The notes below the pieces were generated by a model, which worked only from the letters and a program-made list of their open reading frames with translations, did no database searches and had not been told where the DNA came from. Positions 44,764 to 53,222 of a stretch of 64,000 nt of DNA are shown here, in pieces. Location: positions 84,145 to 148,144 of the forward strand of contig JAIQZO010000101.1 of NCBI GenBank assembly GCA_021777055.1, written 5' to 3'. Made by a program: the position numbers and the translations under genes. Position 1 is the first letter of the stretch. Every line of letters starts with the position of its first letter. The DNA is from Candidatus Anammoxibacter sp. (GTDB lineage Bacteria; Planctomycetota; Brocadiia; Brocadiales; Anammoxibacteraceae).

Positions 44764-44814
44764 TTCAGTTATTGCTATTATTCTTAGTGCAGTCTAAGGG
44801 ACAGCAACCAAAGG

Positions 44815-44916
44815 TGGAGTAATGGAGTAATGGAGTATTGGAGTATTGGAGATTTGGAGTAATGGAGAAAATCAAAAAGATTCCAAAACATTAGTCCGCC
44901 AATACTCCATTACTCC
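44815..44916. repeat. Tandem 9-bp GGAGTAATG-type array and its inverted copy
   Basis: Five to six imperfect units of the form GGAGTA(A/T)T(G) run from 44815 to 44867. The 18-mer GGAGTAATGGAGTATTGG (44824-44841) is perfectly complementary to 44899-44916. The array plus its inverted copy can form a large hairpin upstream of both divergent genes. Confidence 0.8.
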
Positions 44917-45209
44917 TGTTTTCTTAAATACTCAATCATTGTATAAATTAAATTTCTTTCTAAGAAAACAAGTTTTACAGAGTATTACTATAGAGAGATA
45001 TCTTACGTATATGAATTTACAACTTGTTAAATCAGTATAGCCAAAATTCAGACATCTGTTTATTATGTTCTGAATAATTACAATTTTTTATTGCATATTA
45101 TCGTCAGTAATTTTTAAATCGGCAATTACGTGCTTTTTTTTAATACAAAAGAAAATTGTAGACTAAATCTTAAATAGTATCTATGCTAAGTATTGTAATT
45201 AGTTTTTCG

Positions 45210-45238
45210 TTGACAACTTTTTTTTGTGTGTTTAGAAT
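45210..45238 (+). promoter_or_regulatory. Sigma-70-type promoter of the DegP gene
   Basis: TTGACA (45210-45215) and TAGAAT (45233-45238) have 17-base spacing and lie about 70 bases before the start codon at 45306. No sigma-E-like motif is evident, so induction by envelope stress is not shown by the sequence. Confidence 0.65.
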
Positions 45239-45305
45239 AAATTTTATCCCAAATATTTTTAATTTTTTTTGCAAAGTTATATTATTTTTTTGAAAGGGTT
45301 GAGGA

Positions 45306-46976
45306 ATGGTAAAAAGATTGTTAAAAAACAGACGAAAGGTTATTTTTTGTAAAATAGCCTTTACCGTCCTGATAAGTATTTTGTTTCTAAGTATTAACAG
45401 CGGTTTTGCCGGTAACAACTTAGATAATGGTAATAGAGAGGAAATATTAAAAGAGATAAACGGCTTGTATGCGTCTGCTCACAGCTTGGAAAGGGCCTTG
45501 GAATTGGTTTCGGAACTCATAAAACCGTCTGTTGTTTCTATTACAGCGGTTAAGGTTATGAAGCATCCTCAAATTCCGTTTCAAAGAAGAAAGAATCAAT
45601 ATAGTCCGTATGGATCCCCACATGGTAACCCTCACGGTGGTGGTAACCCTCACGGCGGTGGCAACCCTCACGGTGGAGGTGGCCCTTACGGTGGTGGTAA
45701 CCCCCACGCGAACCCTCATGGTGGAAAGCAGCCGTTTAAGGGGCGCGGCCCGCAAGATTTTTTTGATTTTTTTGGAGGTGGCGAATTCTTTGATAAGTTT
45801 TTCAGGGATAAGTTTCCAGACAGAGAATTTAGACAACAGGGGTTGGGGTCAGGTGTAATTGTTGATAAAGAAGGATATATATTGACAAATAATCATGTTG
45901 TAGAAGATGCGGATGAAATAAAGGTAATCCTTGGGGATAAAAGGGAGTTTACTGGCAAAGTAATCGGAACGGACCCACAATCTGATATTGCTGTTATAAA
46001 AATTGAAGGTGAAAATCTTCTTCCCGCTCGTTTAGGGGATTCTGACGCGTTGCGTGTGGGAAATTGGGCAATCGCAATCGGTAACCCATTTGGCTTGACA
46101 CAAACAGTTTCTTTCGGCGTAGTTAGTGCGACGGGAAGGGCGGATATTGGAATTGCTCAGTATGAAGATATGGTTCAGACTGACGCTGCGATTAATCCTG
46201 GCAACAGCGGGGGGCCGTTGGTAAATATTAAAGGTGAAGTCATAGGTATTAATACGGCTATATTTAGTAAAAGCGGTGGATATCAGGGCATAGGGTTTGC
46301 CATTCCTATAAATATGGCAAAGATCAATATGAATTCACTTATTAAGCATGGAAGGGTTACCCGGGGATGGTTAGGAGTTGTCATTCAGGATCTCACCCCT
46401 GCTTTGATAAAACAATTTAACGTATCTTCAAATGAAGGTGTGCTTATAGCAGATGTGCAGAAAGATTCTCCTGCAAGCGAAGCAAATATGGAAACTGGAG
46501 ATGTAATAATAAAGTTTAATCAGAAGGATGTTACGGATGTAAACCATTTGAGGAATATTGTTGCTCAGACAGAGGTAGGGAAAGTTGTTTCTGTTATAGT
46601 TCTGCGAGACGGAAAGGAAGAAAATCTAAGTGTTAAGATAAGAGAACAGCCGTCAGATTTATTTGCTGTAGCGGGTTCATCACCAAAGGCAAAAGATCTT
46701 GGTATGGCAGTTCAAGATCTCACACCTGAACTGGCCAAGAACCTGGAGATTGATGAATCCAGTGGTGTCGTTGTTACTGAAGTTGTGCCAGATAGCCCTG
46801 CAGAAAAAGCGCAGTTGAGGCAGGGGGATCTCATCAAAGAGGTAAACAGGAAGAACGTGAAAAATGTTGAAGAGTTTAAAAGTGCCATCAAAATGTCCAA
46901 AGGTGATAAGGAAGTACTTCTCCTTGTTAAAAGAGGGGATTATACAAGATACGTTATTTTAAAGGAGAACGAATAA
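45306..46976 (+). CDS. DegP/HtrA-type periplasmic serine protease with His/Gly-rich loop
   Basis: Trypsin-like envelope protease and chaperone of 556 residues. A signal sequence or anchor ends near residue 35 (NSGFAG). The catalytic triad is His197 (LTNNHVV), Asp227 (PQSDIAV) and Ser301 (INPGNSGGPL). Two PDZ domains follow at about 365-455 and 470-555. Length and order match the Do protease. Between PSVVSIT and GSGVIVD, where E. coli DegP has its LA loop, lies an insert of repeated NPHGGG units (101-140, six His) followed by a Phe/Asp-rich DFFDFFGGGEFF segment. The LA loop controls oligomer state, so metal binding there may regulate activity; that is inference. The promoter is at 45210-45238 and a strong terminator follows. 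Confidence 0.93.
   Translation: MVKRLLKNRRKVIFCKIAFTVLISILFLSINSGFAGNNLDNGNREEILKEINGLYASAHSLERALELVSELIKPSVVSITAVKVMKHPQIPFQRRKNQYSPYGSPHGNPHGGGNPHGGGNPHGGGGPYGGGNPHANPHGGKQPFKGRGPQDFFDFFGGGEFFDKFFRDKFPDREFRQQGLGSGVIVDKEGYILTNNHVVEDADEIKVILGDKREFTGKVIGTDPQSDIAVIKIEGENLLPARLGDSDALRVGNWAIAIGNPFGLTQTVSFGVVSATGRADIGIAQYEDMVQTDAAINPGNSGGPLVNIKGEVIGINTAIFSKSGGYQGIGFAIPINMAKINMNSLIKHGRVTRGWLGVVIQDLTPALIKQFNVSSNEGVLIADVQKDSPASEANMETGDVIIKFNQKDVTDVNHLRNIVAQTEVGKVVSVIVLRDGKEENLSVKIREQPSDLFAVAGSSPKAKDLGMAVQDLTPELAKNLEIDESSGVVVTEVVPDSPAEKAQLRQGDLIKEVNRKNVKNVEEFKSAIKMSKGDKEVLLLVKRGDYTRYVILKENE
45615..45725 (+). repeat. Coding 18-bp repeats for NPHGGG
   Basis: About five imperfect copies of an 18-base unit (AACCCTCACGGTGGTGGT type) sit in frame inside the protease gene. 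Copy number could vary by slippage without breaking the frame. Confidence 0.8.
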
Positions 46977-47054
46977 GAATTATTTTATAAGTGGAGTGGG
47001 AATATAAGAGGTTTTTCTCTCCAACTCTTTACTTTTAAGCACTAAAAAACTTTA

Positions 47055-47101
47055 AAAGGCCAGGATACTCTTTTTCATAAGAGCTCCTGGCCTTTTTTTT
47101 T
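47055..47101 (+). terminator. Strong intrinsic terminator after the DegP gene
   Basis: AAAGGCCAGGA and TCCTGGCCTTT form a GC-rich stem, with CTC/GAG extending it after a small bulge. Nine T residues follow the stem. Confidence 0.88.
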
Positions 47102-47198
47102 AGTTTTGATTATATAAATCCTTTCGTGTATTATACTAAGTCATAAGGGCTGTAGAATAGGTGTTAAATTAATAAAATAACGGGCAGGAAATTTTCTG

Positions 47199-48689
47199 AT
47201 GAAAAAAAAGACCGTTTTGGTTGCGAATGAGTGTAAAGAAACTTTGGATTCTTTACACCGCTTATTTTTGCAGGAAGGCTTTGATGTTATATTAGAGGAT
47301 AACGGTATTGATACCGTAAGGAAAGTGATGTCGCTACTACCAGAAATTGTTGTTCTTAGCGATACGCTTCCTCTAATGAGTGGTTATCACGTATGTCGTT
47401 TTTTAAAAAATAATCTAACAACGAAATCAATTTTTGTAATAGTCTTAATATCCGGTAGCAATCCGCAAAAAAAATGTATTGATTTGAATAATTGTTTCTC
47501 TTGTGTAGCCTTAAATGATGGGGATCAAGAAAGAATAGTAGCTGAAGTAAAACATAAATTTAAGGAAAGTGTTTTTGTGCGGGAAGATGATAAGGTGTTG
47601 AATGAGATTACGTCCGTTGGGGTTGAAGATGTAATTGCTGGCCTTAATAATATTTTAGATAAGAAGTCTTCTGAAGTTTACATGTTTAGGGCCTTAACGG
47701 GGTTAGTTCAAAATGTTTTTTCGTCTGATGACCTTGCGTTAGCCGTGTTGGATATCTTTCAAGAAATAATAAATTATTCTGTTGCCATAATTGTTGTTGT
47801 TGAAGAACGTGAGTCTAATATGGTTATGCATTTGCATAACGATGTTAGCAGGGAAGAATTTACTCGGATAAAAGAGTCCAGTATTGCTAATTTTAAGAAT
47901 ACATTACGTGGGTTTCGTGGGACTAAATTGCATATTAATGTGCTTGGTGAAAATAATGTTATAGATAATAATGATAGTTTAAATATTTCTAACCCTGAAG
48001 AAATTGTTTATTCGCGAATATTGGATAATGCAATATTAAAGAAGGGGTTTGTCATATATGGTAATTCTACATGCAAACTAGATAAAAGCCACCACGATCT
48101 TATAGATGATGTAATTAATGAAGCCTGCGTAATTATCGAAACCTCATGGCTTTATAACAGGCTTTATAAAAATGTTAAAAACTTGGCTATTACAGATAGC
48201 CTGACCAACATTTATAACCATAAGTATATTTTAAGACTCGTTCATCAGGAGTTTAGCAGATCAAAGCGATATAATCATCCCATATCTGTTATTATGTTTG
48301 ATGTTGATCATTTTAAAAAGATTAATGATAATTATGGACATCAAATTGGAGATGAGGTTTTAAAAGAGATTGGATCCTTAACAAGTAGTACGAAAAGGAA
48401 TTCTGACGAAGTGGGAAGATATGGAGGTGAAGAGTTTCTTATTTTATTACCGGAAACAGATTCAAAAGAAGCACTTCTTTTTGCAAACAGATTAAGAAAA
48501 ACCATTGAAGAATATACGTTGTTTTCCATGTCCCGTTCGTTGAAAATTACAGTAAGTATGGGAGTTGCTACATGTCCTTCAAAAAATGTTAACGGGGCCC
48601 ATACTTTTATAAAATGTGCGGATATGGCATTGTACCAGGCAAAGGAGCAAGGTCGAAATAGAGTATGCGTATTTTCAGGTGAATTTTAG
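47199..48689 (+). CDS. Diguanylate cyclase with receiver-like and GAF-like regions
   Basis: Signalling protein of 496 residues that should make cyclic di-GMP. The N-terminus (about 1-120) is receiver-like: an Asp is kept in VVLSDTLPLMSG, but the acidic pair is replaced by NE and the Lys site is lost, so phosphorylation is doubtful. The middle (about 155-320) is a GAF-like sensory region. The C-terminal GGDEF domain (about 328-494) has LTNIYNHKY, FDVDHFKKINDNYGHQIGD and the active-site GRYGGEEF, preceded five residues earlier by the inhibitory-site motif RNSD (RxxD), so product inhibition is likely. No EAL domain is present. It follows the terminator of the protease gene and is probably monocistronic. 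I saw no clear promoter. Confidence 0.92.
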   Translation: MKKKTVLVANECKETLDSLHRLFLQEGFDVILEDNGIDTVRKVMSLLPEIVVLSDTLPLMSGYHVCRFLKNNLTTKSIFVIVLISGSNPQKKCIDLNNCFSCVALNDGDQERIVAEVKHKFKESVFVREDDKVLNEITSVGVEDVIAGLNNILDKKSSEVYMFRALTGLVQNVFSSDDLALAVLDIFQEIINYSVAIIVVVEERESNMVMHLHNDVSREEFTRIKESSIANFKNTLRGFRGTKLHINVLGENNVIDNNDSLNISNPEEIVYSRILDNAILKKGFVIYGNSTCKLDKSHHDLIDDVINEACVIIETSWLYNRLYKNVKNLAITDSLTNIYNHKYILRLVHQEFSRSKRYNHPISVIMFDVDHFKKINDNYGHQIGDEVLKEIGSLTSSTKRNSDEVGRYGGEEFLILLPETDSKEALLFANRLRKTIEEYTLFSMSRSLKITVSMGVATCPSKNVNGAHTFIKCADMALYQAKEQGRNRVCVFSGEF

Positions 48690-48980
48690 AGATTAAAGCA
48701 CCAAATGATTATGTCTCCTAATGGCAACCGCAGGTCATCGTCTTGTACTCTCTAAATCCTAAACCTTGCTTTGACGTAAACACCGGATCACAAAAATGGT
48801 ACTCGTTACGGTTGTATAAATGGTGTATTTAGCGATCCATTTTTTTGGCTACATTTGAAATTATTCAATTGTAATTATCTTGATTTAGTTAAGATTGCCA
48901 CTGCAAAACCGGGCAATTATAATATTCAAATCTAGCTAAAACCTGAATCACTAAATTCCCGCTTCTTAATCCAGCTGAAA

Positions 48981-50147
48981 TTATTGCTGGTTCTTATTCC
49001 AAAACGGAGACATTTCGCGTAGTCGTTGTATTATCGGTGGGATTTTTTCTATTGCATACTTAACATCCTCGTCAGTATTGTATTTACTGAGACTAAATCT
49101 GACCGATCCTTGTGCTGTGACAGAAGGAACACCCATTGCAGTTAAAACATGGGAAGGTTCTAGTGATCCTGATGTACATGCAGACCCTGATGAGGCGGCA
49201 ATCCCAACTTGGCTCATCAATAGCAGTATGGATTCACCTTCAACATGTTCAAAACTAATATTAGATGTATTTGGAAGCCGCTCGTTCTTTACGCCATTTA
49301 AAAGTATTTGGGGAACCGCATCTAATATTCCGGCTTCTAATTTATCTCTCAATGCTTTTACTCTTGTCTGCTCTTCCACAATATTTTCACTTATCTGTTC
49401 GCAAGCAGTGCCTATACCTATTATATAAGGTACATTTTCTGTGCCAGCTCTTTTATTCCTTTCCTGGTGGCCACCAAGCAGCAGTGGGCTAAGTCGGACA
49501 CCTTTCTTTATATAGAGCATGCCGATGCCTTTAGGGGCATGCAACTTGTGTCCTGAAACAGAAAGCAGGTCAATCGTACTGTTTTTCAAACTAACCGGAA
49601 TCTTTCCGATTGCCTGTATTGCGTCACAGTGAAATAATGCTCCTTTTTCTTTAACAATCTTACCTATCTCTTCTATGGGAAAAAGGACTCCGGTTTCGTT
49701 ATTGGCGTACATAATCGTTACAAGGGCGGTGTCATCTCTTATGGAGTTTTTAAGTTCGTCAAGGTCTAGTCCCCCGTCTTTATCCACACGCAGCTCTGTA
49801 ACTTCGTACCCTTTCTTTGCAAGGTGTTTACAGAGAGCAAGTATTGCCGGATGTTCAACTTGAGTGGTTACTATATGCTTTTTTTCGGGATTAGAGTTAA
49901 GCACGCCCCTAACCGCAGTGTTGTTACTTTCAGTTCCACAGCTGGTAAAGATAATCTCTGATGGAGATACGCCAAGACTGTTGGCGGCTTGTTCTCTTGC
50001 GGTATTAATTTTATTGGCTACTTGACTTCCAAAGGTATGCATGCTTGAAGGATTACCATAATATTCTCTGAAATAAGGAACCATTGCCTCAAAAACTTCG
50101 TCTGCAACTTTTGTGGTTGCGTTGTTATCCATATAAACAGTTCTCAT
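48981..50147 (-). CDS. nifS: Cysteine desulfurase (NifS/IscS type)
   Basis: PLP enzyme that removes sulfur from cysteine to supply Fe-S cluster assembly. The 388-residue protein has the N-terminal YMDNNATTK, the His of QVEHPAI, the PLP-binding lysine in SVSGHKLHAPKG and the catalytic Cys in SSGSACTSGSLEPSHVL within a long mobile loop, all typical of the group I NifS/IscS enzymes. The sequence is closer to NifS by the loop and the C-terminal MSPFW, but the two subtypes cannot be separated firmly. No scaffold gene (iscU/nifU) is next to it. The start ATG 50147 is preceded by AAAGGGAA. Many Fe-S enzymes in this genome (ferredoxin, molybdoenzyme) would depend on it. Confidence 0.93.
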   Translation of the reverse strand: MRTVYMDNNATTKVADEVFEAMVPYFREYYGNPSSMHTFGSQVANKINTAREQAANSLGVSPSEIIFTSCGTESNNTAVRGVLNSNPEKKHIVTTQVEHPAILALCKHLAKKGYEVTELRVDKDGGLDLDELKNSIRDDTALVTIMYANNETGVLFPIEEIGKIVKEKGALFHCDAIQAIGKIPVSLKNSTIDLLSVSGHKLHAPKGIGMLYIKKGVRLSPLLLGGHQERNKRAGTENVPYIIGIGTACEQISENIVEEQTRVKALRDKLEAGILDAVPQILLNGVKNERLPNTSNISFEHVEGESILLLMSQVGIAASSGSACTSGSLEPSHVLTAMGVPSVTAQGSVRFSLSKYNTDEDVKYAIEKIPPIIQRLREMSPFWNKNQQ

Positions 50148-50668
50148 GCTAATTTCCCTTTCTTGATTTTAGGGTTAGTTTGTGAGCTACGTCAAGCGGA
50201 ACACCGCTGCCGAGAAACTAAAATAAAAACATATTTAACTTCTCTTACTTTACTATATATTAATATAAATAATCAACCAGATTATCATTATTGTACTAAT
50301 TTATAAAAACTTCTTTTTTTCTGGTTTTGTGGTTTTTGTGGAATGCAGAATCCTTGAGAAGTATGCTAGAATTATTGAGAACTGGTTTCTGTAATGACAT
50401 GCTGATTTTACGGTTAGTTTATTTAGGGAATGACAGCAAATTGATTTTTTTGTTTTGGCTTCGGATTCCTATATTATCCGGCGTTTTGATTGTGTCTTCT
50501 CAATGGGGTGTCTTCTTGGAAATTCTATATACGAACACATTATATTTACCTCTTGTTCATATTTTGTAAATTTATTTGTTGCAAATGAGAAATGAAGTAG
50601 TATATTGTTTTTTTGGAATAGAATTTGATCTTTTTGTTGTCTTGAATTTCTAAACGGGAGGTGATTTA
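50148..50668. other. 520-base gap before the PspA cluster
   Basis: This divergent region lies between the cysteine desulfurase and the first gene of the PspA cluster. It contains a promoter candidate at 50579-50606. The stretch 50300-50360 (CTTCTTTTTTTCTGGTTTTGTGG type) resembles 53445-53510 by eye, suggesting a diverged dispersed repeat. An 80-codon frame at 50327-50569 has no ribosome-binding site and looks spurious. Confidence 0.4.
50579..50606 (+). promoter_or_regulatory. Promoter candidate of the PspA cluster
   Basis: TTGCAA (50579-50584) and TATATT (50601-50606) are 16 bases apart and lie about 60 bases before the strong ribosome-binding site of the first gene. Confidence 0.4.
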
Positions 50669-51064
50669 ATGTCTGAAGATTTCCAAAAGGTAAAGGATTA
50701 TATAATACAATTGGGGTATTCTATCGTTGATGAAGATCAGGCGGAAGAGATAATCATAATTGATGATGAGGAAAATGGGATAAAGAATTTGATCATTGAT
50801 TGTGAAAATCCTATATTAATTCTGGAACAGCTTATAATGGAAACGCCGTTAAATACTGATATGTTTTTTAAGCGTCTTCTACAAATAAACAGAACACTTG
50901 TTCATGGTGCTTTTGCCCTTGATGAAAAAGGACAAAATATTCTTTTTAGAGATACGTTACAATTGGCAAACCTTGATCTTAATGAAATTGAGGGGTCTAT
51001 TAGTGCTTTAAGCCTGGCTTTGGCAGAAAACATTGAAGAGCTGTTGGATTATAGTAAAGGGTAA
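50669..51064 (+). CDS. YbjN / CesT-like small protein of the PspA cluster
   Basis: Cytoplasmic protein of 131 residues behind GGGAGG. The alternation of helix and strand (SEDFQKVKDYIIQLGYSIVDEDQAEEIIIIDD, then LIIDCENPILILEQLIMETP, then RLLQINRTLVHGAFALDEKG) fits the type III secretion chaperone-like fold (CesT/YbjN superfamily). Such small proteins are often encoded beside PspA homologues, so it could be a PspA-binding regulator. There is no signal peptide or membrane helix. The gap to pspA is 173 bases. Similarity is judged by pattern and context, so the functional label is tentative, but the gene is clearly real. Confidence 0.7.
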   Translation: MSEDFQKVKDYIIQLGYSIVDEDQAEEIIIIDDEENGIKNLIIDCENPILILEQLIMETPLNTDMFFKRLLQINRTLVHGAFALDEKGQNILFRDTLQLANLDLNEIEGSISALSLALAENIEELLDYSKG

Positions 51065-51237
51065 TACTCTGATTAGGCCGAAGAGGTTTCACAGACATTT
51101 TTTTCAAATCTTAATCTCTTTAGTCTAAAAATTTTTGGAATCAATTTGTTTTGGAAAAACTTTAGCTCGACGTTGGTTTTTCTTATAATTGCAGTTGTGT
51201 GAAATGCAAATCAATATAACAAGTAAGGAGGTTAAAA

Positions 51238-51951
51238 ATGGCCGGAATATTTTCCCGTCTTTTTAAAGTAGGCCAATCTGAAGCCCACTCAGTAGTTGAC
51301 AAATTCGAGAACCCTATAAAAATGAGCGAACAAGGGATAAGGGACCTTAAAAAAGATCTTCAGGAAAGCATGAAAAGCCTGGCAGAAGTAAAGGCGATCT
51401 CGCTTCGTTTGAAAAGGGATGCGGACAATAATAAAAAACTAACTGCTGATTATGAGAGAAAGGCGATGCTTCTTTTACAAAAAATGCAGTCTGGTGATAT
51501 GGACAAGACAGAAGCGGAAAGGCTTGCAGGTGAGGCATTAAAGAGGAAAGAAGAGAGCAGTAAAAAAGCGATAGAATCATCTGCACAATTGGAACATCAG
51601 GAGAAGATGGTAAGCCAGCTTCAGGCCAATGTTTCAAAATTAAAGAGTACCGTTTCAAGTTATGAAAATGAGCTTGTGACGTTAAAGGCAAGAGCAAAGA
51701 CGGCCTCTGCTACGAAGAAGCTGAACACGCAGATGTCAAAGATCGATTCTGGAAGTACAATTGCAATGCTTGAAAAGATGAAGTCAAAGGTTGAAGAAGA
51801 CGAAACTCTTGCTGCTGCTTATGGCGAGCTTGCAGATGCAGACAAATCTGTTGATGATGAAATAAATCTGGCATTAGCAGGTTCAGCAGTAGAAAGCAAA
51901 ACAGACGATAACCTTGCGGCATTAAAGGCAAAAATGGGTATTACAGATTAA
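51238..51951 (+). CDS. pspA: PspA / IM30-family membrane-remodelling protein
   Basis: ESCRT-III-like coiled-coil protein of 237 residues that binds the inner membrane under envelope stress and can stabilise or reshape it. The N-terminus MAGIFSRLFKVGQSEAHSVVDKFENPIKM gives the amphipathic helix and the PspA-type first hairpin. Long heptad helices follow (about 30-190, including AEVKAISLRLKRDADNNKKL). The C-terminal part ends with DNLAALKAKMG, as in many PspA/YjfJ relatives. An excellent AAGGAGG precedes ATG 51238. Bases GG at 51153-51154 and GC at 51165-51166, ten apart, give a weak sigma-54-like arrangement, but the match outside GG/GC is poor and no PspF gene is visible. It is the centre of the 50.6-53.2 kb stress cluster. 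Confidence 0.9.
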   Translation: MAGIFSRLFKVGQSEAHSVVDKFENPIKMSEQGIRDLKKDLQESMKSLAEVKAISLRLKRDADNNKKLTADYERKAMLLLQKMQSGDMDKTEAERLAGEALKRKEESSKKAIESSAQLEHQEKMVSQLQANVSKLKSTVSSYENELVTLKARAKTASATKKLNTQMSKIDSGSTIAMLEKMKSKVEEDETLAAAYGELADADKSVDDEINLALAGSAVESKTDDNLAALKAKMGITD

Positions 51952-52212
51952 TGTTTACATACTAGTAATTATGATTTGTGCATGCATAGCGATAGCGTAG
52001 CGAAGCCGTAACCAAATTTATAGTTTAGATAGAAGAATTGGGCGATATGGGCAAACTTGTTTGTTTGTGCAGGCAACTTCAATCTGAATACGTTTATTTT
52101 GCATTGGCTCATCTCTTCTGGATTTCATAAAAACTACAAAATATTGAAATAGAAGTTTTTATAAAATAATACTATGTCAATAATTTTTATATAGATTGGT
52201 ATCGGTAATACT

Positions 52213-52749
52213 ATGGGTTTTTTTGATAAATTTAAGAAAAAAAAAGAGGAAGATCCGGATATAGACATTACACTTCCAAAGTTAAAAGTTGGGTATATGG
52301 TTGATTATGACCTGAAGACGTGGGAGGTAACAGAATATAACAAATATGATTGGGGTGATCATGTATATAGTTATGAGTGGGAGCTAAAATCCGGTAACGA
52401 GCTCTTTTATTTGGAACAGGATGATGATGAAGATGAAACAGAGTGGATGTTAGTAGAAAAGGTTCCGTTTCGGAGTATTGATCCTGGGTTAGGAAAATAT
52501 ATCCAGGAGCATGATGACCCTCCTGAAGAATTAACATATAACGGTGTTCAGTACTATCTTGAGGACAATGGAGGAGGTTACTTTTGCAGGGGGGGCGGTA
52601 AAGAAGGGGCGGAGTTTCTTTACTGGGATTATATAGATAGGTCAGAGGAGCTTATTATTTCTCTTGAACAGTGGTCTGAAGAGCGGTTTGAAGCATCTGT
52701 GGGGAAGTATGTAGAAGAATATGAATTTACAAATATATTACCAAGGTAG
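52213..52749 (+). CDS. DUF4178-like protein of the PspA cluster
   Basis: Protein of 178 residues without signal peptide or membrane helix. It begins MGFFDKFKKKKEEDP, a basic amphipathic start reminiscent of membrane-binding tips. The beta-rich body contains KVGYMVDYDLKTWEVTEYNKYDWG and YEWELKSGNELFYLEQDDDE, the pattern of DUF4178-type proteins, which are frequently encoded beside PspA homologues in genome surveys. Several Tyr/Trp-rich strands and acidic loops suggest a small beta-barrel. A biochemical role has not been established to my knowledge. The ribosome-binding site before ATG 52213 is weak. The gene is followed by a consensus promoter for the next one. Confidence 0.75.
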   Translation: MGFFDKFKKKKEEDPDIDITLPKLKVGYMVDYDLKTWEVTEYNKYDWGDHVYSYEWELKSGNELFYLEQDDDEDETEWMLVEKVPFRSIDPGLGKYIQEHDDPPEELTYNGVQYYLEDNGGGYFCRGGGKEGAEFLYWDYIDRSEELIISLEQWSEERFEASVGKYVEEYEFTNILPR

Positions 52750-52796
52750 ATAATTAACAAGATGGCTTTTTTTATTTTTAGGCATTTAAAATCCAT

Positions 52797-52825
52797 TTGA
52801 CATTTTGCTCTATTTTGTTTATATT
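52797..52825 (+). promoter_or_regulatory. Consensus promoter of the 13-residue-repeat protein
   Basis: TTGACA (52797-52802) and TATATT (52820-52825) are separated by 17 bases and lie about 75 bases upstream of the ATG at 52902, so the gene has its own transcription start within the PspA cluster. Confidence 0.65.
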
Positions 52826-52901
52826 CTAACAGTATTTTCATTCGAAAATATTTCTAACGTATAAGTTTTAAAGTAATGTACTCAAAAGGAGGCAACGCTA
52901 T

Positions 52902-53222
52902 ATGAAAATTGGGCTTAAGGTGGATCTTGATATCGATAATGCAGAACTTGTGGAATTTATTTCAGGTTTGTTGGGTTCTGAGGGTGTACAAAATATATTA
53001 AAGACAATGATGGATGTTGAATTAATTTCTCCATTGCTGAAAGATGTTTTGGCGACTTCTTTAAATCCTTCTTTAATTGAACCAATTCTTAAAACAATAC
53101 TTAATCCAGCGTTGATTGAACCGGTTGTGAAGAGTTTAGCCAGCCCAGAGTTGCTGAGGCCTATGATTGAACAGGGTCTAATGCCTGCAATCAAAGATAT
53201 GGGCGTTTCTATTAAATTCTAA
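52902..53222 (+). CDS. Unrecognised 106-residue protein made of 13-residue repeats
   Basis: I do not recognise a family. A very strong AAAAGGAGG ribosome-binding site and a consensus promoter show that the gene is expressed. After a short beta-like N-terminus (MKIGLKVDLDIDNAELVEF) the protein contains three clear copies of a 13-residue unit: LNPSLIEPILKTI (64-76), LNPALIEPVVKSL (77-89) and ASPELLRPMIEQG (90-102). A looser copy comes before them (DVELISPLLKDVLATS). Each unit would form one amphipathic helix ending at a Pro, with hydrophobic positions along one side, suggesting stacked short helices or a membrane-surface coil. The final segment is MPAIKDMGVSIKF. It is probably cytoplasmic and sits at the end of the PspA cluster. 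No similarity to known repeat proteins is apparent to me. Confidence 0.75.
   Translation: MKIGLKVDLDIDNAELVEFISGLLGSEGVQNILKTMMDVELISPLLKDVLATSLNPSLIEPILKTILNPALIEPVVKSLASPELLRPMIEQGLMPAIKDMGVSIKF

Larger units (their letters stand above)
44764..45305. other. 540-base gap between divergent folding-factor genes, with tandem and inverted repeats
   Basis: The gap separates the FKBP gene (minus) and the DegP gene (plus). It contains the GGAGT repeat array at 44815-44916 and a promoter at 45210-45238. The remainder is very AT-rich, including the DegP leader. No gene is recognisable. Confidence 0.6.

Noticed and set aside
44815..45725. CRISPR-like tandem arrays (GGAGT units at 44815 and NPHGGG codons at 45615)
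   Set aside because: Units of 9 or 18 bases directly abut without spacers; the second is coding. No cas gene nearby.
50327..50569. 80-codon frame before the PspA cluster
   Set aside because: No ribosome-binding site, hydrophobic random composition, overlaps a diverged repeat stretch.
51150..51170. Sigma-54-type promoter before pspA
   Set aside because: GG and GC are ten bases apart, as required, but the surrounding bases do not match the TGGCAC/TTGC consensus and no enhancer-binding protein gene is present.
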